Positions 8,583 to 16,690 of a DNA stretch of 64,000 bases are shown here, piece after piece (the first letter of the stretch is position 1; every line of letters starts with the position of its first letter). A program made the position numbers and the translations under genes. The notes under the pieces are model-generated. The model had not been told where the DNA came from. It saw only the letters and a list, made by a program, of their open reading frames with translations, and did no database searches. The DNA is from Candidatus Bathyarchaeota archaeon (GTDB taxonomy: Archaea > Thermoproteota > Bathyarchaeia > Bathyarchaeales > Bathycorpusculaceae), in contig JAOZHS010000003.1 in NCBI GenBank assembly GCA_026014745.1, positions 414,137 to 478,136 of the forward strand, given 5' to 3'.

Positions 8583-9308
8583 ATGTTAATCTCTGAATTT
8601 AAAAATGCATTTCAATACACAAAAGGCTTAATCAACAAAAACACAAACACACTGATATTAGTGGTTGCCTGCCTAATACCAATCATAAACATTTTTGTTC
8701 TAATACGCTACGTAGACAAAATTGTAAGCGAACCATCATTCACTATTAAGCCGCCAAAATTGGAAAAACCAAACTGGACCAACTTAGTTATGTCAATTCT
8801 AAAAATAATTGTTGTCGCGTTAGTCTGGCTACTCATCGTTATTGCCTTGATGTTGCCTGTGGGGCTGATTTCGGGCGCCGGTCCACTTGGAGCATTCACA
8901 GGTTTAATGACTTTAGTTGAGAAATTCAGTGCAAAATCAATCGCCGCCGCAATAGGTGGCGCCGTAGTAGTCTTTATAGTTGGCATATTTGCGGTTATGA
9001 GCGAAGTTAACATGCTTAAACGTAGAAAATTAAGTGACGCCTTTGCCTTCAAAAATCTACTGAATAATATTTCCAAAATAGGTTGGCCGCGCTATCTGCT
9101 TTTCATCGTTACGCTATTGATTTCAATGGCAATAGTGCTATGCATCACTGCACAAATAGGCAACAACCTTGAAATTGGCATATTCACCGTGAGCATAGCG
9201 GGCATACTTGCCTTGTTGCCAGCATCATTTTTGGCAAGAACAGTAAGCTTACTCTACGACAAATACAACTTGCCCCCGCCGCCTCCACCACCGCCACCAC
9301 CAATGTAG
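8583..9308 (+). CDS. DUF4013-like polytopic membrane protein with polyproline tail
   Basis: 241 residues with about five hydrophobic helices. The opening (EFKNAFQYTKG, then a helix and a loop before YVDKIV) and the later I-F-A-V-M-S-E-V-N-M-L-K-R segment resemble archaeal DUF4013 integral membrane proteins; the family name is a tentative match. The protein ends in an uninterrupted run of ten prolines plus Met, coded by mixed CCN codons at about 9276-9305, not by a simple triplet repeat. Role unknown; DUF4013 proteins are thought to be membrane components without known activity. Confidence 0.65.
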   Translation: MLISEFKNAFQYTKGLINKNTNTLILVVACLIPIINIFVLIRYVDKIVSEPSFTIKPPKLEKPNWTNLVMSILKIIVVALVWLLIVIALMLPVGLISGAGPLGAFTGLMTLVEKFSAKSIAAAIGGAVVVFIVGIFAVMSEVNMLKRRKLSDAFAFKNLLNNISKIGWPRYLLFIVTLLISMAIVLCITAQIGNNLEIGIFTVSIAGILALLPASFLARTVSLLYDKYNLPPPPPPPPPPM

Positions 9309-9337
9309 CTAAACTGATGCTGGCCCACCCTTCTTTT

Positions 9338-9490
9338 TTAGAGTTGGTATCGGTCAAAGTTTGCTGAGCCGGTATCAGGCGTAACAAAAAAGAACACTTC
9401 CCCACAGCGCCGACAAACAACCTCTTGATTGCGCTGCCGCTCAACATCAAGCGAACCGCAACTTGGACAACGAACCTGAACCGACGGCAT
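9338..9490 (-). CDS. 50-residue zinc-ribbon protein
   Basis: A short frame with ATG at 9490 and TAA at 9338. It codes for a single zinc ribbon: CPSCGSLDVERQ then CRRCGEVFFF, giving two CxxC pairs 15 residues apart, and a short polar tail. The shape is that of TFIIB/RPB9-type mini-ribbons, which are common as stand-alone archaeal genes. It is convergent with the polyproline membrane protein gene. Function unknown; nucleic-acid or protein binding is the usual guess for such ribbons. Confidence 0.75.
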   Translation of the reverse strand: MPSVQVRCPSCGSLDVERQRNQEVVCRRCGEVFFFVTPDTGSANFDRYQL

Positions 9491-9591
9491 CTTATACCCA
9501 AATAGACAAGCCCAGTTAAGTATTAAAGGTTTTAAAGCCTTTACGGGTCAGATTCGAGGGAAAGCTTTTGAGTACCCATGCTTTTCTAATC

Positions 9592-9741
9592 GTGTCAAGG
9601 TTGAATAATTTGTCTAAAAGAGCAAAAAAAGCTGAAGGACTCGAACAACACAAAAGACTGCAACGTGAAAAAGACCAAAAACGCAAAGAAAGAAAACAGG
9701 TTTCGCTCCCAGCAAAACACCAAAGCAAAGGCAAAAAATAG
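9592..9741 (+). CDS. Very basic small protein, hypothetical
   Basis: A 49-codon frame (GTG 9592, or TTG 9601). Its product is extremely rich in Lys, Arg and Gln (KRAKKAEGLEQHKR, then more K/R pairs) and would be a single charged helix with pI above 11, suited to RNA or DNA binding. No Cys and no membrane segment. There is no clear ribosome site. The biased composition over the whole frame, ending with KGKK and a stop, argues for a gene; the evidence remains thin. Confidence 0.4.
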   Translation: MSRLNNLSKRAKKAEGLEQHKRLQREKDQKRKERKQVSLPAKHQSKGKK

Positions 9742-10426
9742 CCTAAGCGTCTTTTACAGGAATCGATTTTTCCCCTTTCTATCAAAATTAATAAACGCTC
9801 AAAAAATTAGAGCGCCTTGGGGTCTGTCAATTTTGGGTCTTCATCTTTCCCAATCAGTCTGGGACGGCGACATCATCCCCCAACGAACCAAACACCGTCC
9901 CAGTATCTTAGGGTTTTGGTAAAAGGAAAGACGAAAAACTGATCAGAGAAGCCTAAAGAACCATAAAAGGGCGTGACAGCACTTTTAGGAATTACGCCAC
10001 CGCAGACATCAACCACAAGGGTTGAGTCTCGCACCCCAAGACCAAAAAAAGCCAATCTACTTGCTGTTCAATCTCTCTGACTCCATAAGCTCTAATTTTG
10101 GCGATTGCCCAAATACAATTCCAGCGTGTTAGTCACTTGTTCTTGTTAGACAAATAGTATTTCAAGGTGGGGCAAACGGAATTTTTGTTGACTAAATCCA
10201 TTTCTTTGGGGTAAGTACTAAATTTAGGCGCTTTTTCGGATATCTACGATTTTACGAACCAACTAAGAACCACTTTTGACATATATGGCTCAATCTATAA
10301 CTATAATTATCACTAAAATTTGAATGCTAATTATTGATTTTTAGTTTTCATAAATCAGGGACGATTTGTGGCTCTTGACCAAAAAGTTATTGAAAAACGG
10401 AAAACATAGCTGTAATTAACTGATTG
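9742..10426. other. Long intergenic stretch with a perfect hairpin
   Basis: 685 nt without a convincing gene. It contains a perfect 9-bp inverted repeat, CTGGGACGG at 9859-9867 and CCGTCCCAG at 9895-9903, with a 27-nt loop, and a small CAACC/GGTTG hairpin at 10010-10024. The last 200 nt are strongly AT-rich. The stretch could hold a non-coding RNA or be the scar of a lost gene. Confidence 0.5.
9859..9879 (+). repeat. Imperfect direct repeat, left copy
   Basis: CTGGGACGGCGACATCATCCC; 19 of 21 bases match the copy at 11721-11741, in the same orientation. The two copies bracket 1.84 kb that holds only the caspase-fold gene and AT-rich flanks. Confidence 0.55.
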
Positions 10427-11494
10427 TCATTTTCCGACTTTTATCTCAGCAAAATAACTGGTAGCGCCAATATTGTTTAAATCACTAAGTTGACGATGTT
10501 CTCCAGTTGCCTCTCCAGATGGTGTCTCGTATTCGACCTGTAATAGATTCTTCGCATATTCTGCTGCTTCCCCTATTGAGACATAGCCATTCTCGTCTTT
10601 GTCCGCTAAAGCATTAGAAAATGCTTTTAAGAACTCATAAGATGAGCCAAATGCACCTGTCTCATCAGCAGCACAAGCAGTCAATATAATTCTATTTCCT
10701 CCAGCTAAATCCTTTATTGCAGAACCAGAATAACAAGCATCTATCACTATAGCAATTCTATCGGCATTTATTTTTCCTATTTTTTCATCAAACCACTTGT
10801 AAGTGACTATTTCCTTACTATTTGCGAATTGAAATCTGCCAATTCCCCCATCGCTGTTAATTAGGACGATAACCTTATCTTTAGAGTTTGCTTTGTGGGA
10901 AATTTCAGTAGTTGCAGCTTCAAAATCTACTGCGTTGTTCTTTTCTTGGCTCAAATCGTACACGTTACTATTAGGAACCCCCATGCTATCAAGCATCTTG
11001 AACATCTCGTCCACAGGTTTATACTCATGACCTGCCATAGTCATCACAATAGCATACAAATTGTTCTTCACATTGTAAGATGAACCTGTTAGTTGCTCAA
11101 ACCTGTTAGACCATGAGTCTTCGTCAACATTGGTGCTAGCTGTGTTTCCAGAATCGATAATATCTAAAAATTCTTGAGTTGGCAAAGCGTCAAGAAACAA
11201 CATTTGCTCATAGTCCGAATTAGACAATATGCCATCCGTTAATAGAGCATTAACTATGGTTTTTTGATGGTTCTCTTCAAAATTTAAAAGAGTGTCAACA
11301 AAAGTTTGCTCTAAATCACTCATTTTACGGTCGCTGTCAAGAGGTTTTAGTGCATCAATCACACCGTCAGATGCGCCTTTGCTTTTTGCATAGGCTGCAA
11401 CAGGAGTAGCGAAAACAGTTGTTACAATAAAGCCGCTTAAGACAACCATGAAAATGAATGCAACCGCAACTATGACTGTTTTTGATTTTTTCAT
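10427..11494 (-). CDS. Secreted caspase/legumain-fold protein lacking the catalytic His
   Basis: 355 residues from ATG 11494, which places a signal peptide or anchor at 1-30. The C-terminal half is a clan CD (caspase/C13-like) fold: strand YAIVMTMAG near 147, strand KVIVLINSDGG at 207-217, and strand IAIVIDACYSG with Cys254. In active members the second strand ends in a SGHG-like motif; here the place of His is taken by Ser214-Asp215. The Cys is kept. Near 298-308 the stretch DKDENGYVSIGEA looks like a calcium-binding loop, often seen in archaeal relatives. The gene is alone and AT-rich. It may be inactive or use another base. Confidence 0.72.
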   Translation of the reverse strand: MKKSKTVIVAVAFIFMVVLSGFIVTTVFATPVAAYAKSKGASDGVIDALKPLDSDRKMSDLEQTFVDTLLNFEENHQKTIVNALLTDGILSNSDYEQMLFLDALPTQEFLDIIDSGNTASTNVDEDSWSNRFEQLTGSSYNVKNNLYAIVMTMAGHEYKPVDEMFKMLDSMGVPNSNVYDLSQEKNNAVDFEAATTEISHKANSKDKVIVLINSDGGIGRFQFANSKEIVTYKWFDEKIGKINADRIAIVIDACYSGSAIKDLAGGNRIILTACAADETGAFGSSYEFLKAFSNALADKDENGYVSIGEAAEYAKNLLQVEYETPSGEATGEHRQLSDLNNIGATSYFAEIKVGK

Positions 11495-11720
11495 TGTTAA
11501 CTCGCTTGATAGTAACATCAGAGTAACATCTTAATGAATTTTTATAAAATGCCCCTTTACCTAAAAAAAAACAGATTAGCATTTGCTATGTTCGGGTTCT
11601 GTAATTATCCCTAAATTTTCGACGCTAATTAAGAATTATCACCTTAACCAAAAGCTTTTAGCTAGGTAATGCAATTAATAATAAGGTAAAACATAGCCAT
11701 AAAATTACTTTGCCCTAAGG

Positions 11721-11741
11721 CTGGGACGGTGACATCAGCCC
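11721..11741 (+). repeat. Imperfect direct repeat, right copy
   Basis: CTGGGACGGTGACATCAGCCC; the partner of 9859-9879 (two mismatches in 21). This copy lacks the complementary arm that makes the left copy a hairpin. Confidence 0.55.
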
Positions 11742-11805
11742 GCTGTTAGAGCAGCAGACTTACCTAACGCCAGATTTTTTATACAAAAACAGTTAACTAA
11801 CAAGT

Positions 11806-12732
11806 ATGTCCTTAGCTTCAACAGTAGATAAAATCACACTCTTATCGATAGTGGAGTTTAGCGCTTTACAAAATCAATTGAAACTTAATCTTATCGCGGA
11901 CCCATCAAGCGAAAATGCATTAAAGGACTTGTGGAACACAGCCAATAAAGAATACCAACACATCGGTCCACCGTCGCGTTCATTCATAACAGCCCAGGAC
12001 ATACAACCAATCGATGATGATTACAGCCAAAAATATGAGACCCTCCTTTCAAGAGTAAAGAAATACAACACTTACCCAGAGAAAACTAGCATATACAACG
12101 TCAGAATCTCAAAATTAGTATCCCCCCAACTTATCATCAACCTTTCTCGCGCTAACAGATGGACAAATATAAAAAAGAACATCAAACCAGACGAACTCTA
12201 CGAGCTAATGTTCCAACCGCCAATCGACTCCAATAGTATCACCTGCCAAATACTAGGAACAGGTTCATCCAACGGCGCAATGCTTTTCACAAGCCACGAT
12301 GAAGATACACGAATATACCATCCCCCTCAAAATCGAAATATTCCATTCAACGCGAATGACCCTCAAAGCCGTAACTTCCAAAGCGTATGCCTACTTATTG
12401 GAGGGGGTTTACCGTTCGCTTCAGCGTATAGAGTTCAGCTTGGAGAGAATATAACACGCATTATTCTAAACAATGGAATCCATCGAGTATACAAATTGGC
12501 AGAAAAAGGAGTAGAATGGTGCCCGCTGATAGTTAGCGATATTAGCCCATATGAAATCCCGGAAACATTTGTGGGAACACCCAGAACAATACTTTTAAAC
12601 CCAAAATTGAATCCTGCGCTTATTACAGATTTCTTAAATAAAGACATAACTATCCCCTTGAAGTACCACAGAGTACTCAAGACTATACGTCTAAACTGGA
12701 ATTTTGAGCAATATGAAACCGTCCTCAAATAA
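11806..12732 (+). CDS. Hypothetical protein, 308 residues
   Basis: I do not recognise the family. The product is soluble, mixed alpha/beta, with no signal peptide, no membrane helix and only a few Cys. Conserved-looking islands are ILGTGSSNGAMLFTSH near 150 and LLIGGGLPFASAYRVQLG near 200, followed by a helix NNGIHRVYKLAEKG. The C-terminal part is hydrophilic. A TATA-like stretch TTTTTTATAC lies at about 11776-11785, 21-30 nt before ATG 11806, so the transcript could be nearly leaderless. It is convergent with the lectin-like surface protein gene (16 nt gap). Confidence 0.75.
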   Translation: MSLASTVDKITLLSIVEFSALQNQLKLNLIADPSSENALKDLWNTANKEYQHIGPPSRSFITAQDIQPIDDDYSQKYETLLSRVKKYNTYPEKTSIYNVRISKLVSPQLIINLSRANRWTNIKKNIKPDELYELMFQPPIDSNSITCQILGTGSSNGAMLFTSHDEDTRIYHPPQNRNIPFNANDPQSRNFQSVCLLIGGGLPFASAYRVQLGENITRIILNNGIHRVYKLAEKGVEWCPLIVSDISPYEIPETFVGTPRTILLNPKLNPALITDFLNKDITIPLKYHRVLKTIRLNWNFEQYETVLK

Positions 12733-12748
12733 GAAAAACCTAAAAAAG

Positions 12749-13840
12749 TTAGGCCACAGGCTGGTCGTCGGGGGTCCATTCAGGCGGCTTAGTTTGATTC
12801 GGTTTATTAGGTTGAACAGTTGAGTTCTGAGGTTCATCGTTTAGTGTTGGTTTTCCGAATTCGTTAGTAATCCCCGAGGGGTGAGACCCCGAGGGCAGAT
12901 CCGAATTATTATGTAAGTCAGAACTACCGAATTCGGGAGGTTTGCCTGTTTGCTGTGCTACAAGAGTGGGTCCATTTGGATTAGCTTCTCCGGACTGTGA
13001 AGGGTCCTGCAAACCGTTTTGTAAAGTTGATTCTGTTCCTGCGGTGCTCCCCGCTCCTCCTCCCGCAGCTCCCCCAGCGGCGCCTGCACTTCCTGACGCT
13101 GCCGAACCTCCTGCAATAACAAAATAGTAAACAGCTGCGCCTACCCCAACCAAAGCACCGCCAACGATGCCTCCAATAACCACTGGATTAGATAGAAAAC
13201 TATAAGATTGCACAGGAACAGTCGAACCATCTGTCGATGAGACGACAAAATAATCGTATTCTGAAACGCCTTTCCAAGGCGAAACCGCATCCGCTGCAGT
13301 AAGTTGAGAGACAGAACTATCCGTCTCAGTATAGGTATTCTTTATTTCGCCATTATAGTACATGTTAATTTGGCTTCCCTGTTTTTCAATTGCCAGAGTA
13401 AACCATACGTTTTTACTTTCTTGGTAGTTTCCAAGGGTTGTCTTTTGTCCATCCCGATAGAAAGCAAAGGTACCATACCAGCCATCCGCCATAAAGGTAT
13501 AGGAATGTTTGTTTGTGATTGCGGTTACACTGTTTCCACAATGGCTACCTAGCGTCCATCTGCTCCTATCTTCAACTCTCCAATCAGAAATATCTTGGGA
13601 AAAATGATTTGAATAATGAATAGAGGTATCTTGTGAAGTACCATCCAAAACAATAGCGCCACCTGAAAAACTAACTCCATCTTCATGAGTAACTGTCCAA
13701 CCGCCCTCTTCAAGTTGGTTAAGGCCTTGGTAGTCCATCTCATCTCTCCAGATACTTGTTGTAACATCAGCCGAAACCGCCATAATTGAACAATAAACAA
13801 ACATAACAACTGCTAAAACAACAAGTAATCTTACCTTCAA
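12749..13840 (-). CDS. Membrane-anchored LamG/concanavalin-like surface protein
   Basis: 363 residues from TTG 13840. This start is chosen because it begins a clean signal peptide (KVRLLVVLAVVMFVYC) and has an AGAGGG site 6-7 nt upstream; the frame is open further but the extra residues look non-coding. Residues about 35-215 resemble a concanavalin-A-like jelly roll: GGAIVLDG, then WFTLAIEKQGSQINMYYNG, typical of LamG/DUF1080-like sugar-binding domains. A transmembrane helix follows, then an Ala/Gly-rich and a Pro/Asn-rich tail that would lie inside. Role in surface sugar binding is inferred. Confidence 0.7.
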   Translation of the reverse strand: MKVRLLVVLAVVMFVYCSIMAVSADVTTSIWRDEMDYQGLNQLEEGGWTVTHEDGVSFSGGAIVLDGTSQDTSIHYSNHFSQDISDWRVEDRSRWTLGSHCGNSVTAITNKHSYTFMADGWYGTFAFYRDGQKTTLGNYQESKNVWFTLAIEKQGSQINMYYNGEIKNTYTETDSSVSQLTAADAVSPWKGVSEYDYFVVSSTDGSTVPVQSYSFLSNPVVIGGIVGGALVGVGAAVYYFVIAGGSAASGSAGAAGGAAGGGAGSTAGTESTLQNGLQDPSQSGEANPNGPTLVAQQTGKPPEFGSSDLHNNSDLPSGSHPSGITNEFGKPTLNDEPQNSTVQPNKPNQTKPPEWTPDDQPVA

Positions 13841-14016
13841 ACCAATCCCTCTGTTGTTTGATAGTTGTGTTTGATAATAAGCTTTTTCATGTCTAAATAT
13901 CTGAGTAAAAATTAGAGCTTTAATTGAGAAAGTTGCAGTCTTTCTGTTCCAGAGTTGCCCATCGCCGCAGGTGTATGACAAAAATTTATATCCAATAACC
14001 GCTGAAAACGCCAAGT

Positions 14017-14358
14017 ATGACAGTGAATTTCGATAGGGATTTAGAGTTAAAAAAATTGGATATAATTAAAGAGACGTATCAAGTGAACCATGAATTGGCA
14101 AACTCTATAATGAGCACCGCCATGATTGCCTTGTTGGTTGTGGTTGTAACATACGGATTAACCAATACCCTGAACCTGTTAGGTGCACTCCTTGGAATTT
14201 TGGTTATTGTGATAGTTTTCGTAATAGGATTCTATAATGTTTTTAAAATGAACAGAAACGCATTGGCACACTATGACAAATGGATAATAGATATCCAAAA
14301 TGGAAGGCCATTGCCAACAATTGTTCAAATGAGCAAAGAAATACAAAAAGCTACTTAG
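14017..14358 (+). CDS. Small two-helix membrane protein, unknown function
   Basis: 113 residues: a charged N-terminus, two adjoining hydrophobic helices at about 35-55 and 60-80, and a charged C-terminus ending IQKAT. It starts 17 nt after the end of the extended frame of its divergent neighbour and about 180 nt from that gene's likely start. No family recognised. The hairpin-like topology with both ends in the cytoplasm is expected from the charge distribution. Confidence 0.65.
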   Translation: MTVNFDRDLELKKLDIIKETYQVNHELANSIMSTAMIALLVVVVTYGLTNTLNLLGALLGILVIVIVFVIGFYNVFKMNRNALAHYDKWIIDIQNGRPLPTIVQMSKEIQKAT

Positions 14359-14377
14359 ATAGAGAATGTTAGATGCG

Positions 14378-14399
14378 AGCAACCACAAAAGTTGCCGCC
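14378..14399 (+). repeat. Imperfect direct repeat flanking the 49-residue gene, left
   Basis: 22 nt beginning AGCAACCACAA and ending CCGCC; 19 of 22 bases match 14691-14712. It contains a GCAAC/GTTGC hairpin. The core CAACCACAA also occurs at 10010. Confidence 0.5.
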
Positions 14400-14442
14400 G
14401 ACCCTTTCTTATATTTTTGAAAAAAAAGTGAAATGGGCAGTC

Positions 14443-14592
14443 TTATTCCTCTTTATCGCCTTTAACACCCTTCTTGAGTCCTGACCCAATCCCCTTTGCT
14501 ATACCGAAACCTTTCTTGAGACCTTTTCCTACGACTTCGCCAGTTTTCTCTGCCGTTTGCTCTGCTTTCCCCTTAGCCTCATCTTTACCCAT
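14443..14592 (-). CDS. 49-residue Gly/Lys-rich small protein
   Basis: ATG at 14592 with a strong GGAGGTGA ribosome site 4 nt before it, TAA at 14443. The first 18 residues are a charged helix (MGKDEAKGKAEQ, resembling the opening of CsbD-like stress proteins). The rest alternates Gly, Lys and hydrophobic residues: VVGKGLKKGFGIAKGIGSG, which as a helix would be amphipathic. No Cys, no classical signal peptide. The excellent ribosome site and the tidy composition make it a real gene. It could bind membranes or nucleic acid; it also resembles small cationic peptides. Function unknown. Confidence 0.8.
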   Translation of the reverse strand: MGKDEAKGKAEQTAEKTGEVVGKGLKKGFGIAKGIGSGLKKGVKGDKEE

Positions 14593-14690
14593 ACATTCAC
14601 CTCCAAGCAAAACGTGTTATCGCTTGATTAGCTGGGTCCCGCTTTTAAAAATTATTTATTTTATGAATCAGAAATGAAATGTACAACACA

Positions 14691-14712
14691 AGCAACCACA
14701 AGGGTTTCCGCC
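14691..14712 (+). repeat. Imperfect direct repeat flanking the 49-residue gene, right
   Basis: Partner of 14378-14399, 313 nt downstream in the same orientation, three mismatches in 22. The pair brackets the 49-residue gene exactly with about 45 and 100 nt to spare. Confidence 0.5.
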
Positions 14713-14878
14713 AACTAAACACTAAAATCAAGATCCTCAAGGCACTTTTTAGAAAAACACGTGACAGTGAGTAACGTCTGAGGGCAGCTGGAATCTTTGC
14801 AGGTAGTGTCATTTAGACAAAACAATCATGAAGAAGTATTAAGAAAAATTTTTCTTCTAATTCAGCCAATAATAACGG

Positions 14879-15601
14879 GTGGATAAAGTGAATAGAACTA
14901 TCGCAACATTGCTTGTTACAGCCATTATCATAGTCTTGAGCACGGCAATAACATCAATAAGCGCCGCCGAAGAAGACAGAGACAAATATAACTCGGCTCC
15001 ACCGATAATTAGCATCCTTGACAATGAGAACGCCGGCGTGCCGATAGATTACATCCAGCATACTATGCATCCCACGATTTATTCAGATACAGAAAACGTT
15101 ACCCTCTGGATTAAAGTACGGCTACCGTATCAAGTTCACAATTCTAAATTACAAGGGGATCTCATGTGGTTTGGAGGGCATATAACCGCCGTTTCATACA
15201 AAGCAAGCTGGCTTAACAACCAAACCGTAAAAATTTACACCAACAATTCTAATGAAGGCCCACACGAGTTTAATTTTACTTTAACAAACATACCTTATGG
15301 GAGGCACTACTTAGAAGTTAATGCATCCTGTGTTGTTTTTATACTTAATGATCTCTCTGGTTTGTCATCTCACCCGTTTCGTGACAGCGCTGAAACATCA
15401 TTAGACATTACGGTTTTACCAGTTTCCACGCCAACACCACAACCGACGCCTATGCCGTCTCCTACTACTTTCAATCTAAGAACTGAGCATGCAGTCACCA
15501 TAGTTGCGGTAATCCTATCAGTTGCTGTTTTTCTAGCAGTCTTCTATAGGAGACACCCAAAAGGCTCAACCACTAGAAGCGCAACTATTCCGCAACAATA
15601 G
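14879..15601 (+). CDS. Secreted protein with C-terminal membrane anchor, unknown
   Basis: 240 residues from GTG 14879 (GTG 14888 is equally possible). A signal peptide covers about 1-30 (IATLLVTAIIIVLSTA). The outer part is beta-rich with several N-x-S/T sites (NVT, NQT, NNS, NFT, NAS) and resembles a single Ig-like surface domain. A Pro/Thr-rich linker (TPTPQPTPMPSP) leads to a transmembrane helix and a short basic tail RRHPKG. This build is that of archaeal cell-surface glycoproteins. No family recognised. Confidence 0.75.
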   Translation: MDKVNRTIATLLVTAIIIVLSTAITSISAAEEDRDKYNSAPPIISILDNENAGVPIDYIQHTMHPTIYSDTENVTLWIKVRLPYQVHNSKLQGDLMWFGGHITAVSYKASWLNNQTVKIYTNNSNEGPHEFNFTLTNIPYGRHYLEVNASCVVFILNDLSGLSSHPFRDSAETSLDITVLPVSTPTPQPTPMPSPTTFNLRTEHAVTIVAVILSVAVFLAVFYRRHPKGSTTRSATIPQQ

Positions 15602-15642
15602 AAAAAGCATAAAACAATTGGAAAAAATGTTGGAAATGAGCG

Positions 15643-16488
15643 TTAAAGTGTGTGGGCTATTACCAAACGCCAATCGGTATTATGTATGCCTATGGTCGTC
15701 CAGAATGCTTCTTTGTTAACTAGTGGTCTTGAGGGTGCAAGGTCATCAAAATAACTGTAAGTGCCATAACCTGACTGTGTATCAACAACATTATGAATGA
15801 ACGTTTGAAGTTCAGTATAGCCGTGGTATTCTTCGTCTGTGAAGACATTTTTTCCTTGCTCGGGGCTATCATCATAGATTAGGGTGCCATTTTTTTGTAG
15901 AGCATAAATCGTGTAGATGCCTTGAACCGAGTCTTCAACAAATGGGTGGATAAGCTCGTAGGGCAAAAAGACGATGCTGAGCGAACCGATAAAGAGCCCA
16001 TCAGCATTGAAAACGGGCGCAACCATCACAACGCCCGGGAAATCTTCTACCAGAGAGATAAGGTTACTGACTGCAGGCCGCAGGGTTGAGCGCATTTCAA
16101 TGTTTTGTTCTTGGTTTGATACATCCTTGCCGATTATATCACTGAAATTACTGGGTTGGACGGCTCGTAAAACGCCATTTTTGTCGGCAGTTGCTGCATT
16201 AATGATGACATTTGAGTTTTGGGCGTAGAGGTCGCTTAGTACTTTTTCTGCTGCGTCTCCAGTTAAACCAGTGCTGGATAATTGTTGACATGCATTTGAC
16301 ATAGCATCATCTAGTTTTTGCAGTTCTGAATTTATGCTAGACGAGTCGCGAATCAAAAATGAAGCCATCTCTTCTTTTTTACTTTGGCTTGTTACCTGCG
16401 AATTGGTGCTCCATTGATACATATTGAATAATAACGAAGCAGCCAGCAATATCACTAAAACTATGACTAACAGTTTCGTTTTAGCCAT
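15643..16488 (-). CDS. Membrane-anchored Cache sensor-domain protein
   Basis: 281 residues: an N-terminal helix (LLVIVLVILLAASLLFNMY) anchors a double-Cache-like extracellular domain that fills the rest. Typical features are the long first helix, N-x-x-D-x-x-G-V-L in the first lobe (ATADKNGVLRA), SNFSDIIGKDVS, and the second PVFNADGLFIGSL strand pair. There is no cytoplasmic kinase, HAMP or methyl-accepting domain, so signal output must go through a partner. The histidine kinase starting 203 nt away on the other strand has no membrane or sensor domain outside the cell and is the natural candidate (inference). Confidence 0.82.
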   Translation of the reverse strand: MAKTKLLVIVLVILLAASLLFNMYQWSTNSQVTSQSKKEEMASFLIRDSSSINSELQKLDDAMSNACQQLSSTGLTGDAAEKVLSDLYAQNSNVIINAATADKNGVLRAVQPSNFSDIIGKDVSNQEQNIEMRSTLRPAVSNLISLVEDFPGVVMVAPVFNADGLFIGSLSIVFLPYELIHPFVEDSVQGIYTIYALQKNGTLIYDDSPEQGKNVFTDEEYHGYTELQTFIHNVVDTQSGYGTYSYFDDLAPSRPLVNKEAFWTTIGIHNTDWRLVIAHTL

Positions 16489-16690
16489 TTTGCATCGTGA
16501 ATCTTTTGGGCAGATTTAGCCTTTAAGCGTTATGTTGAATCATACCCAACCTCAATAGGCAGCCATGGGCTGGGTCTAAGAGAATCCCCTAATATCAAAC
16601 GAAAGAAATTACCGCTTTAATTTTCTCTTATTAACAATTAGACAAATCGCTTATATTTTCAGAAAACAAATATGTGTTTGATGATGTTTT

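Noticed and set aside
9184-9501. 105-codon minus-strand frame over the end of the polyproline gene
   Set aside because: It overlaps the real gene; the correct register here is the 50-residue zinc ribbon at 9338-9490.
10010-10024. CAACC/GGTTG hairpin as a third copy of the 22-nt repeat
   Set aside because: Only the CAACCACAA core and GGGTT match; the flanks differ, so it is noted but not counted as a full copy.
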